This document shows positions 1 through 9,460 of a DNA stretch of 64,000 nucleotides, piece by piece (positions within the stretch are counted from its first letter, which is position 1; each line of letters opens with the position of its first letter). The notes beneath the pieces are model-generated. The model did not search any database. It saw only the letters and a program-made list of their open reading frames with translations, and was not told the origin of the DNA. The translations under genes were made by a program, and so were the position numbers. Source of the stretch: Persicirhabdus sediminis (GTDB taxonomy: Bacteria; Verrucomicrobiota; Verrucomicrobiia; Verrucomicrobiales; Akkermansiaceae); the NCBI RefSeq assembly GCF_016595495.1, contig NZ_JAENIM010000045.1, positions 62,001 through 126,000 on the forward strand, in the 5' to 3' direction.

Positions 1-920
1 CTCATCGCCCCGAGGCACAGCGCCATCACTGAGCTTGGCTCAGGAATAAAGGTGACGTCAAAGCCCATAAATTCTGATGCGGGGCCAAAGACACCGTTGT
101 CTTCATATCTTCCCGCTGTGGCGTTATCATCCCACTCCACGGTCATGTCTGTGATTCCTGATGGCAAAGTGATGCTCCAGTCAGCCTGCGTATTATTAGC
201 ATCCCAGGCTAACCAAATCGTAGCGCCTGAACTGATGCTTTTGCCATCTGCCGACTCATAACCAGCATCCCCGAGATGTGCCCCCAGATCTCCGAAAGGC
301 CCTGTAAAACCAGAAGGATTATATGAACCCGGGTTGGTACTATCTCCATAATAATTCTGCATTTCGCCCAAGCTCAGATTGGCATTAGAATCCATAATCA
401 TGGCTTCACCGCCCCCAGTCCACGTCAGCGTGAACTTCATTAACATCTGCTGAGCGCGGTTGCCATTATCACTCGTGGACGAATTATCGTAGGGAGTGGA
501 TTTGAAAATGATTTGATCAACCTGCGAACCCGCATCAGCTGTAGCGCTGAAGGAAACTAACAGCGGATCAAAAGTGGTATCACTATAGTCCTTAATCTCC
601 TCGCTGTTTTTATTATAGCCATTGGAGACCACATCATTACGAAATGTCGCCGAGACACCACTCGATCCACCAACTGCAGGCTTAGATTTTTGATAATACC
701 ACTGACTACTTGCCACATTCCCCGTTGAAGAGACATCGTATTGCTCTGTAGTGATAGCCCATGTGCCCGAGCTCCCCCCCTCTGACATCGTGCCGCTGGC
801 GTAGTCCGTACTGTATGAATTTTCAGTAACAGCAGCTGAGGTCACAGTAAATGTCGCGGCTGGCGCAACACTGGCTACCAGAGCCAGTCCTAAAGTTAGA
901 GGTAGTATTGGGTGATTCAT
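1..920 (-). CDS. PEP-CTERM sorting domain protein, 3' end outside window
   Basis: Reading leftward from the ATG at 918-920, the frame stays open to the window edge. The product starts with a signal peptide (MNHPILPLTLGLALVASVAP) and reaches VTFIPEPSSVMALCLGAM at the edge, which is the PEP motif and the start of the C-terminal membrane helix; only the basic tail is missing. PEP-CTERM proteins are exported, cleaved by an exosortase and usually tied to envelope or extracellular polysaccharide. The body has no recognised catalytic motif. It is a close paralogue of the gene at 1232-2155 along its whole length, including a shared upstream block, so the two form a recent tandem duplication. The exact function is unknown. 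Confidence 0.85.
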   Translation of the reverse strand, partial: MNHPILPLTLGLALVASVAPAATFTVTSAAVTENSYSTDYASGTMSEGGSSGTWAITTEQYDVSSTGNVASSQWYYQKSKPAVGGSSGVSATFRNDVVSNGYNKNSEEIKDYSDTTFDPLLVSFSATADAGSQVDQIIFKSTPYDNSSTSDNGNRAQQMLMKFTLTWTGGGEAMIMDSNANLSLGEMQNYYGDSTNPGSYNPSGFTGPFGDLGAHLGDAGYESADGKSISSGATIWLAWDANNTQADWSITLPSGITDMTVEWDDNATAGRYEDNGVFGPASEFMGFDVTFIPEPSSVMALCLGAM

Positions 921-980
921 TTTTTGGGAAAAAAGATGGTGCTGCTTTAGTCCTGATAAAGCTAACGTTCGAAACCATCG

Positions 981-1026
981 TTAATTGTTTTAATAAATCA
1001 ATTTTTTATACTGAAAACTAACTAAA
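981..1026 (-). promoter_or_regulatory. Conserved upstream block of PEP-CTERM paralogue 1
   Basis: A 46-bp AT-rich block upstream of the first PEP-CTERM gene is nearly identical to 2220-2265 upstream of its paralogue. Both end in ACTAACTAAA. It probably holds the promoter or an operator, but the likeness may simply reflect the duplication. The rest of the 921-1231 spacer holds a CTGTCTAGTTAA word (1030-1041) resembling the RAYT-linked repeats further on, and nothing else I can name. Confidence 0.4.
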
Positions 1027-1231
1027 GAGCCTGTCTAGTTAACACCCCACCACAAAACCCATCTAACTCTAAAATCCATACTTACAGCAATCAAACAGGT
1101 GATTCATATGAACGTGGAAAGTATGACACCCAACAGCTCAAATTGCGGGCTTATTGTAACCATTTAGCTGAAAGCTGAACTAGGCTGGCCAATTCATCAC
1201 CGCCGGCAAAGCTCATCATTATGTCCGCTGG

Positions 1232-2155
1232 CTAGCGGCGACGGCGAAGCACAAAGCCCATCGCTCCGAGGCACAGCGCCATTGCCGAACTCGGCTCCGG
1301 CACAAAGGTGACATCAAAGCCCATAAATTCTGATGCTGGCCCAAAAATATCTTCCCCCCCATACCTTCCAGCTGCGACATTGTCGTCCCACTCCACCGTC
1401 ACGTCAGTGATGCCTGATGGCAAAGTTATGCTCCAGTCGGTTTGTGAGTTGTTAGCATCCCAAGCTAACCAAATGGTGGCGCCAGAGCTGATGGTTTTCC
1501 CATCTGCCGACTCATAACCTGCATCCTCGAGATGTGCCCCCAGATCTCCGTATGGCCCAGAAAAACCCGAAAAAGTATACGACTGCGGATTGGTGCTATC
1601 GCCATAATACTCCAGTATCTCGCCGAGGCTGAGATTGGCGTTAGGATCCGAAATTGTTGCCACGTCATCGCCTGCCCACGTTATCGTAAACTTCATTAAC
1701 ATCTGCTGAGCGCGGTTGCCGTTATCGCGTGATGTCGAATTATCATAAGGTGTGGATTGAAAAATAATGTTATCCACTTGTGATCCTACGTCCGCTGTAG
1801 CGCTGAAAGAAATCGATAAGGGATCAAAGGTGGCATCAGTGTAGGTGGTGATCGCATTGCCCCCACTAGCATTAGTATAGCCATTTGAGCTGTCATCATT
1901 ACGAAATGCCGCAGCTACCCCACTAGCTCCACCTGTGGGAACCTTATCTCCACCAGTATCATTATACCATTGAGTGCTGCCCACATTTGTAGTGATAGAC
2001 CAGCTGCCAGATGATGAGCCATCGGTCATCGTGCCAGACGCGTAGTCGTTAGAATTATCGTCTGGAACGGCTGAGGTCACAGAAAATGTCGCGGCTTGGG
2101 CAACGCTAGCCACTAAGGCCAGCCCTAAGGTGAGAGGAAGGATTGGGTGATTCAT
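1232..2155 (-). CDS. PEP-CTERM sorting domain protein
   Basis: A 307-residue exported protein with a signal peptide (MNHPILPLTLGLALVASVAQA) and a C-terminal tail of VPEPSS, a hydrophobic helix and RRRR, the classic exosortase target. The middle is rich in Asn, Asp, Ser, Gly and Thr, as in secreted beta-rich proteins, with no catalytic motif visible. It is the tandem paralogue of the gene at 1-920; short insertions and deletions in the N-terminal third separate the two. It may be an adhesin or extracellular-matrix protein, but that is only family-level inference. No exosortase gene is in this window. Confidence 0.88.
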   Translation of the reverse strand: MNHPILPLTLGLALVASVAQAATFSVTSAVPDDNSNDYASGTMTDGSSSGSWSITTNVGSTQWYNDTGGDKVPTGGASGVAAAFRNDDSSNGYTNASGGNAITTYTDATFDPLSISFSATADVGSQVDNIIFQSTPYDNSTSRDNGNRAQQMLMKFTITWAGDDVATISDPNANLSLGEILEYYGDSTNPQSYTFSGFSGPYGDLGAHLEDAGYESADGKTISSGATIWLAWDANNSQTDWSITLPSGITDVTVEWDDNVAAGRYGGEDIFGPASEFMGFDVTFVPEPSSAMALCLGAMGFVLRRRR

Positions 2156-2219
2156 GCTTTATGGGATGGATAGGATTGTTTGTATCAAAATGTGGCAAAG
2201 CCAATAATTAACATGGCAA

Positions 2220-2265
2220 TTAATCGTTTTAATAAATCAATTTATTACACAGGAAACTAACTAAA
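2220..2265 (-). promoter_or_regulatory. Conserved upstream block of PEP-CTERM paralogue 2
   Basis: This copy of the 46-bp block also occurs at 981-1026. It lies about 65-110 bp upstream of the ATG at 2153-2155, a reasonable promoter or operator position. ACTAACTAAA also appears at 49687-49696 upstream of an unrelated sulfatase gene, which hints that the motif could be regulatory rather than a relic of the duplication. The remaining spacer to 2490 shows nothing else clear. Confidence 0.4.
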
Positions 2266-2490
2266 CCACTTCCCGTAAGACACCTTCATTCCGTATCCAC
2301 CAACATCAAAATCAACTATTTATGAAAACAAAACGGTTGATCTATTAGAATTTAACAATAATGACTTCAAAAGCTATGCCCAACAGGGCCAACTGATAGC
2401 ATTTATCGCGCCAGCAATAATTTTGTCACCGTGATCACTTTATCTCGGTCAGCATTTGACATTTCTCCCGCCGCTCATGACTATGCGCGC

Positions 2491-3060
2491 ATGTCCAACG
2501 AAGCTACCCGCCAACAACTTAAGGCCATGCTACTGGAGAAATCCGTACGCACCGGTGAATTCACACTCGCCTCAGGCAAAACCTCAGACCTCTACATCGA
2601 CTGCCGCATCACTGCGCTCGATCCAGTAGGTGCCAATCTCATCGGCCAGCTCGGCTGGGATACGGTGAAAGAAAAAGTAGCTGAGCTCGGCATCGACGCC
2701 ATTGGCGGCATGACTATGGGCGCAGACCCAATTTCACTAGCTGTAGGCATGACCTCAGCCGTACAAAACCCAGAAGCGCCTATCCAAGTCTTCACCGTAC
2801 GCAAAGAGCCTAAAGGTCACGGGCGCGGCAAACAAATCGAAGGAAACTTCAAAGAAGGTGATACCATCATCGTTGTCGACGACGTCATCACTACTGGCGG
2901 ATCCACGCTGAAGGCTGTCGATGCCATCGAAGCAGCTGGCGGCAAAGTCGCCTTCGCTCTGATTCTGGTAGACCGCGAAGAAGGTGGCCGCGAAGCCATC
3001 GAAGCACGCGACATCCCAGTGGTTTCACTATTCTCTCGCAGCACATTGCTCGACGAATAA
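2491..3060 (+). CDS. pyrE: Orotate phosphoribosyltransferase
   Basis: This enzyme joins orotate to PRPP to give orotidine 5'-monophosphate, the fifth step of de novo pyrimidine synthesis, in the cytoplasm. The 189-residue product has FTLASGKTSDLYIDCR near the N-terminus and the PRPP-binding loop IIVVDDVITTGGSTLKA in its second half, both typical of PyrE. An upstream ATG in frame (2431) would add 20 residues with no homology-like character, so the start at 2491 (MSNEATRQQLKAML) is preferred. The gene stands alone, ends just before a strong bidirectional terminator, and faces a convergent gene. Confidence 0.93.
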   Translation: MSNEATRQQLKAMLLEKSVRTGEFTLASGKTSDLYIDCRITALDPVGANLIGQLGWDTVKEKVAELGIDAIGGMTMGADPISLAVGMTSAVQNPEAPIQVFTVRKEPKGHGRGKQIEGNFKEGDTIIVVDDVITTGGSTLKAVDAIEAAGGKVAFALILVDREEGGREAIEARDIPVVSLFSRSTLLDE

Positions 3061-3110
3061 TCTAGCTGAATGCTCGCGGGCTCAGCCAGCCACGCTAAAT
3101 TTAAGATTAC

Positions 3111-3150
3111 AAAAAAAACTCTCCGATGCTCAGCACCGGAGAGTTTTTTT
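3111..3150. terminator. Bidirectional Rho-independent terminator
   Basis: An 8-bp perfect stem (ACTCTCCG at 3118-3125 with CGGAGAGT at 3137-3144) is flanked by A8 on the left and T7 on the right. It can end both pyrE from the left and the convergent GH105-BNR gene from the right. Confidence 0.85.
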
Positions 3151-3195
3151 AGCTCAAGAGATCAAACCATCACGGCTTGTCCCAGCCAACTGGAG

Positions 3196-5601
3196 TTATT
3201 TTCCAGCTGGAATAAACATGCCTACCTGATCAACCTCATAGTCTCTGTAGGTGCGGTAATGTCCGCGGAAATAGACCAATGTCTGGAAGTCAGATTCACC
3301 ACGGCGGCGTGGCATCACTGGGCGCAAATTGTCCACCTGTGTATCAAAGGTGAGCTGCTTCCAGGTCCACTTCTCTCCACTGCGTGTCCCTTCAAAAAGC
3401 TGGTAGCGGCCAGCAGCTAAGGCTTTGCCTGTTACAGGATCCACATCAGCTGAAATGTACACTTTATTGCCATCTTCCGGATTCACCGTGATGCCACCAG
3501 CGTAGTGGTTTTCACCACGGTACAGACGAGTACCAGCAAAGCCGATCTCACGGCATGTCCACTGCTTCGTCTTAGGATCAAAGTCAGAATACATATAGCG
3601 CAGGTCTAAGCCCTCAGCATGATCGTTAGAACGAATGCTAGCTGCGTGAATCGCACCATCTTTACCGTATTCCAGATCCCAAACCCAGCCGCGACCACCT
3701 TCTGCGCCGTCGTAGATTTTAGTCCCCTGCTGTGGCACCATAGGTTTGCCAGCTAGCACGTCTTCCATAGTGCCAATCACAGTTCCGTCGCTCTTGTGGA
3801 ATTTGCCACCTTTGTAGTAGATGTGGTAGACGCTGTTAGTCTTCTCGCCACGCGGGTGGCCATCTGTGTAGAGCAGGTCAATACGGTCTTTGCCGTTGTT
3901 GCTGTATTTCACGTATGGGCGCACTCTAGCATCACCTGAGCGCAGCACTTCATGGGCCTCGGACCAAGTTTCTCCTCCATCGTCACTCCAGCTAACCGTT
4001 GGATTCCAGCCGATGCAGCGGTAGAAGTTATAAACGCGATTATTCTCATCACTCAGCTGAGATAGGTTGATATAAGTCGTATTGCGTGGTGTTTTGTACA
4101 CCTTTTCCTCGCCGAGACGAACATCCATGTGGCGTTTATCTTGGTGAACTTTAGCACGGCGATATTCCCACTTTGCCGCTGAGTTGTGACGCGCGTAGGC
4201 AATCAACAAATCTTCGTCGTTCAAAAACAAAAATGATGGGTTATTGTGGTCATCTTTCTCAGTCCATGAGCTGAGCTCATACTCGTGCAGCTTGAAGGCT
4301 GCTAGAGCTGCGTTTTTGTTATAAATATTCAGCTTAGCTTTGCCCGCGCGGGTCATGCCACCAAGTAACAAATTCTGGCCATTCTGCACGGCACGCTCAT
4401 CATTGAACCATGTCCAAACTGAGTCTTTTGCTAACAAGTGAGGTTCGTACTTAGGCTGCACTTTTTTGAAATCTTCACTAGTCAGATTCATGTTGTAGAG
4501 CTCAGCTGCAGCTAACAGGAAAATCCCCTGAGCGTAATCGACCTGATCTTGGGCGATCAACTTTGTTGGGCGCTCACCCACAATCTGGGCATAGCCGAGA
4601 CGACCGTCAGTATTCATGCAGCCTAGCAGGCCATCCCACGCAGCCAGCGCAGGAGCGAGAAATGTTTCACGGTCCAGCCAGCCACGGTTAATTCCAGCTA
4701 GTAATCCATAACAGTAAAAGCTGCTGCCTGTAGATTCTTTGCTAGGAAACCAATCTGGATCGTTCACAGAAGCACGCCACAGTCCATCTTCCTGCTGGTA
4801 CTTGATCAGCGACTTTGTTAGCTCAAGGTAGAGGTCGATGTACTTCTGACGCATCGGATCATCTTTATCTAGCTGGTCAACGATACGCACGATGCCACCG
4901 TAGACCCAGCCATTGCCGCGAGCCCAAAAAACTGGCTTTCCACTGCCTGTCTTTTTATTGAAATACTTGCGATCACGCATGAATAACCCTTCCTCAGGTC
5001 TGTAGAGGAAATCTACCGTGTCCCAGTAAAGCTCGTGCATCAGCTCAGTATACTTAGGATCACCAGTCACTTGGCTCATTCGTGCCATTACTGGTGGAGC
5101 CATGTACAAAGCGTCACACCACCACCACAAATTGCGCCCGTTAAACTCACCATCACCCAGCTCACCAGACTCGTGCTTTTCTAACTTATCCTTACCAAAG
5201 TACTGGTCCAAGCGTGACTGGATATCAGCAATCATCTTCGGCTCAGGGGTATCCTGATAGATGTCTAGATAGGTCTGAGCGATACAAATATGGTCAGCGT
5301 GAAAGGTCTTGCGCTGAGCTTTCCAGCCAGCTTTTTCACACCAATCATATGCCTGCTGGCGGTAGCTCTCATTGCCAGTCGCCTTATACGCCGCATAGAG
5401 ACCTGTAAAAAATGTCCCCGCCTTCCAGTCGGTATTCAATCGATCGCCGTACTCAGCCATCTGATAGTTCACCGCTTTGTCGATCACCTTCTCGACGTTA
5501 GATTGCTCTGCCAAAATAAGCTGCCGCTCATCTAGCTGGAACTGCGCCGATAGGCTAGCAGGAACCGCTAGGGCTAATAGTAATAGTTTTTTCAACATCA
5601 T
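3196..5601 (-). CDS. GH105/GH88-type unsaturated glucuronyl hydrolase fused to BNR repeat domain
   Basis: An exported protein of about 800 residues. The signal peptide (MMLKKLLLLALAVPASLSA) favours the ATG at 5599-5601; a GTG at 5628 would add nine polar residues in front of it. Residues of about 30-390 form an alpha/alpha-barrel hydrolase with WWWCDALYMAPPV and FWARGNGWVYGG, the hallmarks of GH105/GH88 enzymes that remove the unsaturated uronic acid left by polysaccharide lyases. The second half resembles BNR_4 beta-propeller proteins (HNNPSFLFLNDEDLLIAYAR, YTDGHPRGEKTNSVYHIYY). The pairing suggests one polypeptide acting on lyase products of ulvan- or pectin-like polymers. A single-domain relative lies at 47410-48549. 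The hydrolase call is firm; substrate is inferred. Confidence 0.85.
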   Translation of the reverse strand: MMLKKLLLLALAVPASLSAQFQLDERQLILAEQSNVEKVIDKAVNYQMAEYGDRLNTDWKAGTFFTGLYAAYKATGNESYRQQAYDWCEKAGWKAQRKTFHADHICIAQTYLDIYQDTPEPKMIADIQSRLDQYFGKDKLEKHESGELGDGEFNGRNLWWWCDALYMAPPVMARMSQVTGDPKYTELMHELYWDTVDFLYRPEEGLFMRDRKYFNKKTGSGKPVFWARGNGWVYGGIVRIVDQLDKDDPMRQKYIDLYLELTKSLIKYQQEDGLWRASVNDPDWFPSKESTGSSFYCYGLLAGINRGWLDRETFLAPALAAWDGLLGCMNTDGRLGYAQIVGERPTKLIAQDQVDYAQGIFLLAAAELYNMNLTSEDFKKVQPKYEPHLLAKDSVWTWFNDERAVQNGQNLLLGGMTRAGKAKLNIYNKNAALAAFKLHEYELSSWTEKDDHNNPSFLFLNDEDLLIAYARHNSAAKWEYRRAKVHQDKRHMDVRLGEEKVYKTPRNTTYINLSQLSDENNRVYNFYRCIGWNPTVSWSDDGGETWSEAHEVLRSGDARVRPYVKYSNNGKDRIDLLYTDGHPRGEKTNSVYHIYYKGGKFHKSDGTVIGTMEDVLAGKPMVPQQGTKIYDGAEGGRGWVWDLEYGKDGAIHAASIRSNDHAEGLDLRYMYSDFDPKTKQWTCREIGFAGTRLYRGENHYAGGITVNPEDGNKVYISADVDPVTGKALAAGRYQLFEGTRSGEKWTWKQLTFDTQVDNLRPVMPRRRGESDFQTLVYFRGHYRTYRDYEVDQVGMFIPAGK

Positions 5602-6015
5602 CTCTGATTTCGTATTTGTGCTCCCCACTCAACCCACGCAAATGCGCTGCTTGGGTTGTTAAGTTATCATTCAAATTCCTATACTAAGATCATTTCGGGT
5701 TTTCTTACAACGATTTTGCTAACTTTCGTCCCCTGTTTCTAAAATGAAACTAACGTGGTAATTTCTTCGCTATTCTCGAAATGATTGTTTCTTATGGGAA
5801 ATCAATGGTTTCAAATAGGAAATCCAAGACGGTGATTTTAGCCGGTCAATAGAGGCCCATCACGATTTCATAATTGACGAAACCCCTTCAATGTGATTTG
5901 TATGATGAATGCGTTTGTTTACTCTCAAAATCTATTCACTACGTGAGACATAGGCATAGCAAAGAACCATTCATGAGGACTGCACACCCTCGGTTCACCC
6001 AAACCAATACCAATA
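5602..6015. other. Divergent intergenic region
   Basis: This AT-rich spacer separates two diverging polysaccharide-degradation genes and must hold both promoters. It contains a 9-bp inverted repeat, ATCATTTCG at 5689-5697 and CGAAATGAT at 5777-5785, 79 bp apart, which could be two half-sites for a shared regulator. Open frames in this stretch lack codon character and were left out. Confidence 0.4.
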
Positions 6016-9000
6016 ATGAAAATACATACAAGCACACCAAAGTGCGTTGTAGGCTTCTCGGCGTCCCGCCTCATTGCTCCAGCAATGATGCTGCTCGCGT
6101 TGCCTGCCCACGCCCAGCAAACTCTGTTCAACGATAGTTTTGAAACTGGAGATTTTTCCGCCACCGACGTCACCGGCGGCACATGGAATATTATAGACAA
6201 TACCTGTCAGACAGCAGCCGCAGCAGCCAACGACGGCATGCTCGGCGCCAGAATCAAAAAAGGTGGCACGCTGGAAAAAAATATCTCCACCGTAGGATAT
6301 ACCAACATCCAAATCAGCTACATGCGCGCATCTGAAAACCTCAGCGCCGCAGAGCCCTGCATCGTTCAGTGGTCGGTGGATGGCACTAACTGGACAACGC
6401 TAGAAACAATCACGGACGCCTCACCCAGCTGGCTGCCATTTCAGCAAATTCTACCAGCCGCCGCCGAAGGTCAGCCAAACTTGCGCATTCGCTTTGATGT
6501 ACAATCTAGCGCGCACAGCGAAAAACTACACCTCGACCAAGTGGTCATCACCGCCACCAGCGCAGCTAACATAGCGCCTAGCGCAGTCGCTGATAGTTAT
6601 TCCACCAGCCAAAACCAAACTCTGGAAATAGACGCCGCAGCGGGACTGCTAGCCAACGACAGTGACAGCAACGGCGACACCCTGACGGCGGTCATCACCC
6701 AAAATGCTAACGCTGGCCAGCTAGTAGCCAACAGCGACGGCAGCTTCAGCTACACACCACAGCCAAACTTCGCCGGCAATGTTAGTTTCAGCTACATGGC
6801 TAATGACGGTGCTGAAAATAGCCTGCCAGTTGATGTAGTCATCTCTGTAGTGCCCGTTGGCGCCCCTAGCACATTGCCTAATGTTGTATTCCTAACTTGT
6901 GATGATCTCAGCTTACAAGACGTCAATGTGTACGGCCGAGCATTGATGCCAGACCTCACTCCTAACATGGATAGTTTTGCCGCGCAGGGGATACGTTTCA
7001 ACTACGCACACACTCAGGCATCTAACTGCACACCATCACGCAATGTGATAGCCACTGGCCGCTTCCAACACAATAGCGGGATTTACGGATTTGGTGGCGT
7101 GAATAACAAGTTTCCAGCCATTGTTGACCTATTTCACCAAGCTGGCTACCTCACCGCTATCCGCGGCAAAGTCCACCATTCATCACCGCACAGCCCATAC
7201 GCCGGCTGGGATTACGATCTAGCCGCTGAGCTCGGCCACGCGTCTGACGATCGCACCCAGGTGACCTTCTATGATGCCGCAGTAAAAGGTATCCAGCTAG
7301 CCCAACAGGAAGGCAAACCATTCTTCATGCAGATCAATATTAAAGATCCGCACACCGGCTTCTACGGTTACAAACATAAAACCGATACCTTCTTCAACGA
7401 CCCCGACGTTCCCAGCCGTGTTTACACCGCCGCGGAAACGGTGATTCCAGGCTACATTCCAGCCATCGACCCAGCCTATCAGGATAACTTGTTTGAAGAA
7501 TGGGCCGCGTATTACAGCAACGTTAGACGTGCTGATGATTCATTTGGTTATGTCATGCAAGCTCTCGACGACATGGGAGTGGCTGACGATACCTTAGTTG
7601 TCTTCCTATCAGATCACGGCAATCCATTCATGTTTGTCAAAACTCAAGTCTATCACCACAGCACCCACACGCCATTAATGGCTAGATGGCCAAATGTCAT
7701 TTCAGCTAACAGCGTGGACGACCAACACGTTGTGCAAGCAGTAGACGTGCTTCCAACCTTCTGCGATATCATTGGCCTGCCCTATCCTGCTGGCATTGAT
7801 GGCCGCTCGTTCGAGCCATTGCTAAAGGGTGGGACACAAACTGACCGCGACTATGCTTATAAGGTTTTCTACGAAGACGTAGCTGGCAACAGCCGCCCGA
7901 TGCGTGCGGTTGAATCAAAGAACTTCACCTACATTTTCAACCCGTGGTCAGACGGCGTCACCAAGACTGTGGGCGTTTCTAAAAACATGGAAACCTACAG
8001 ACAGCTAGCTGTAGCGGCCCCTCACCAACCAGAGGTGCAAGCTCGTCTTGATATGTACACCTACCGCGTGCGTGAGGAATTCTACGATGTAGCTAACGAT
8101 CCAGACTGCCTCAACAACCTCATCGAGGACCCAGCCTACGCCACTGAGCTAGCTGACCACCGCGCCGCCATGGAAGCCATGATGGTGAAAACTCACGATG
8201 ATGATATCCTCGTAGCTTTTCAAAATCGTAGCGATGAACAGGCCGTGCAAGATTACATCGCCCTCGCCCAAAGTCAGGCCGATGCCCGTAATAACGATCC
8301 ATTCTACGCCCGCGACTACAACTACGCGGTGCGCGACGGCTGGCTAACCCTATCAGACGATGGCTTTGAAAATGGATTTTCCAGCTGGACTACTGATACA
8401 CCTAACGCCACCACCATCCAGAATGATGCTAACTACATCCACACTGGTAGCCAGTCAGCGCAGCTAGATGATAGCGAGCCAGCTAGCTTATTCATGGCTA
8501 ACGGCATCGACGCAAGTCCCTACACCGGCATCAAGTTAGACTTTGGCTACGTCTCCGTGGATCTAGAAAATGCCGACTCCTTCGACATTGCCTACGCTGA
8601 CGGTGGAGCTAGCTGGAATGTGCTCGATTCATTTTTCAAAGGTACTGAGATATCTGGCACTCAATACGAATTTGCCTCGATAGAAGTCGCCCCATCTGGC
8701 ACTAACTTACTATCTAGCAACTTTCAATTTGGCTTCTTCACCAATTTCTCAGCTGATGCTGATGCCGACAAAATCTACTTCGACGACATCCGCGTGGCTG
8801 GCTGGAAAAATTGGTCGGCAGTGAGCTATGATGATTTTGAAATCGACCTCGGCAGCTGGAGCGACAATGGCAGTGCCGTGGTGCTAGATACTTCCACACC
8901 AGCCTATCAAGGGAATGCGTCGGTGAAGTTAGAAGGCGGCAACCAAGCTGCTGTCGAGCTGAGCCAAACTATCGATGCCAGCCAGCTAGATGAAGTTCTC

Positions 9001-9264
9001 ATTACCGTGCACTTCACTAGCAATGGCATGGATGATGACAGCGACGGATTTGAGCTACAATATTCTGACGGCAGCCAATGGCACACACTCGAAAGCTACG
9101 CGTACCAACACGCCTTCCACAATGGCGAATTTTACAGCGACAGTGTGGTGATCAACAAAAACGATCACAGCTTCTCCAGCCAGCTGAACCTGCGCATAGT
9201 GAACCACTCAGACCAAAGCGACGACGCCATCTGGCTCGACCTCATCTCCGTGTTCACTCGCTAA
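6016..9264 (+). CDS. Multidomain exported sulfatase
   Basis: A 1082-residue exported enzyme that would hydrolyse sulfate esters on polysaccharide. A signal peptide ends near residue 33 (LALPAHAQQ). Residues of about 35-180 form a beta-sandwich (NDSFETGDFS...) like carbohydrate-binding or MAM-type modules. Residues of about 188-280 match cadherin-like/VCBS repeats (LLANDSDSNGDTL, GSFSYTPQPNFAG). The type I sulfatase domain runs from about 288 to 700, with metal ligands D296-D297 and the formylglycine site C338-T-P-S-R in NCTPSRNVIATGR. Two further beta modules near 775-925 and 930-1082 resemble each other (DDGFENGFSSW; DDFEIDLGSW). The sulfatase core is clear; the outer modules are assigned by pattern only. 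It is followed by a terminator and is divergent from the GH105-BNR gene. Confidence 0.9.
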   Translation: MKIHTSTPKCVVGFSASRLIAPAMMLLALPAHAQQTLFNDSFETGDFSATDVTGGTWNIIDNTCQTAAAAANDGMLGARIKKGGTLEKNISTVGYTNIQISYMRASENLSAAEPCIVQWSVDGTNWTTLETITDASPSWLPFQQILPAAAEGQPNLRIRFDVQSSAHSEKLHLDQVVITATSAANIAPSAVADSYSTSQNQTLEIDAAAGLLANDSDSNGDTLTAVITQNANAGQLVANSDGSFSYTPQPNFAGNVSFSYMANDGAENSLPVDVVISVVPVGAPSTLPNVVFLTCDDLSLQDVNVYGRALMPDLTPNMDSFAAQGIRFNYAHTQASNCTPSRNVIATGRFQHNSGIYGFGGVNNKFPAIVDLFHQAGYLTAIRGKVHHSSPHSPYAGWDYDLAAELGHASDDRTQVTFYDAAVKGIQLAQQEGKPFFMQINIKDPHTGFYGYKHKTDTFFNDPDVPSRVYTAAETVIPGYIPAIDPAYQDNLFEEWAAYYSNVRRADDSFGYVMQALDDMGVADDTLVVFLSDHGNPFMFVKTQVYHHSTHTPLMARWPNVISANSVDDQHVVQAVDVLPTFCDIIGLPYPAGIDGRSFEPLLKGGTQTDRDYAYKVFYEDVAGNSRPMRAVESKNFTYIFNPWSDGVTKTVGVSKNMETYRQLAVAAPHQPEVQARLDMYTYRVREEFYDVANDPDCLNNLIEDPAYATELADHRAAMEAMMVKTHDDDILVAFQNRSDEQAVQDYIALAQSQADARNNDPFYARDYNYAVRDGWLTLSDDGFENGFSSWTTDTPNATTIQNDANYIHTGSQSAQLDDSEPASLFMANGIDASPYTGIKLDFGYVSVDLENADSFDIAYADGGASWNVLDSFFKGTEISGTQYEFASIEVAPSGTNLLSSNFQFGFFTNFSADADADKIYFDDIRVAGWKNWSAVSYDDFEIDLGSWSDNGSAVVLDTSTPAYQGNASVKLEGGNQAAVELSQTIDASQLDEVLITVHFTSNGMDDDSDGFELQYSDGSQWHTLESYAYQHAFHNGEFYSDSVVINKNDHSFSSQLNLRIVNHSDQSDDAIWLDLISVFTR

Positions 9265-9292
9265 ACCAACACAGCTTCGCCAAATAGCTAGC

Positions 9293-9325
9293 AGGTCCCC
9301 GGCTCACGCCGCGGACCTTTTTTTT
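9293..9325 (+). terminator. Rho-independent terminator after multidomain sulfatase
   Basis: An 11-bp stem with one C-C mismatch (arms starting AGGTCC and ending GGACCT) around a short TCAC loop, followed by eight T. It lies about 30 bp after the sulfatase stop codon. Confidence 0.85.
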
Positions 9326-9351
9326 GCGTCCGATTAGTGAGACACAACATT

Positions 9352-9412
9352 AGTCAGACAGGTAATTTTACTAGGCGCGCTACTAGCTCACACAGTAAGA
9401 CAGGCAATTTTA
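9352..9412 (+). repeat. Two direct RAYT-linked repeats upstream of the transposase
   Basis: AGTCAGACAGGTAATTTTA at 9352-9370 and AGTAAGACAGGCAATTTTA at 9394-9412 are 19-mers differing at two positions. They lie 42 bp apart and just upstream of the RAYT gene. The second is identical to 10899-10917 downstream of the gene. Short repeats of this kind beside a RAYT are typical of REP elements. Confidence 0.65.
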
Positions 9413-9460
9413 TGTCATCATCATTTGCAATCTACGCAACTTGATTTACCTGTGTAGATT

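Noticed and set aside
52-261. Plus-strand frame (MTSKPINSDAGPK...) also present at 1308-1517
   Set aside because: It is antisense to the C-terminal part of the two PEP-CTERM paralogues and is conserved only because those genes are.
5874-6200. Short frames in the divergent spacer and over the sulfatase start
   Set aside because: They overlap the signal-peptide region of the sulfatase or lack codon character.
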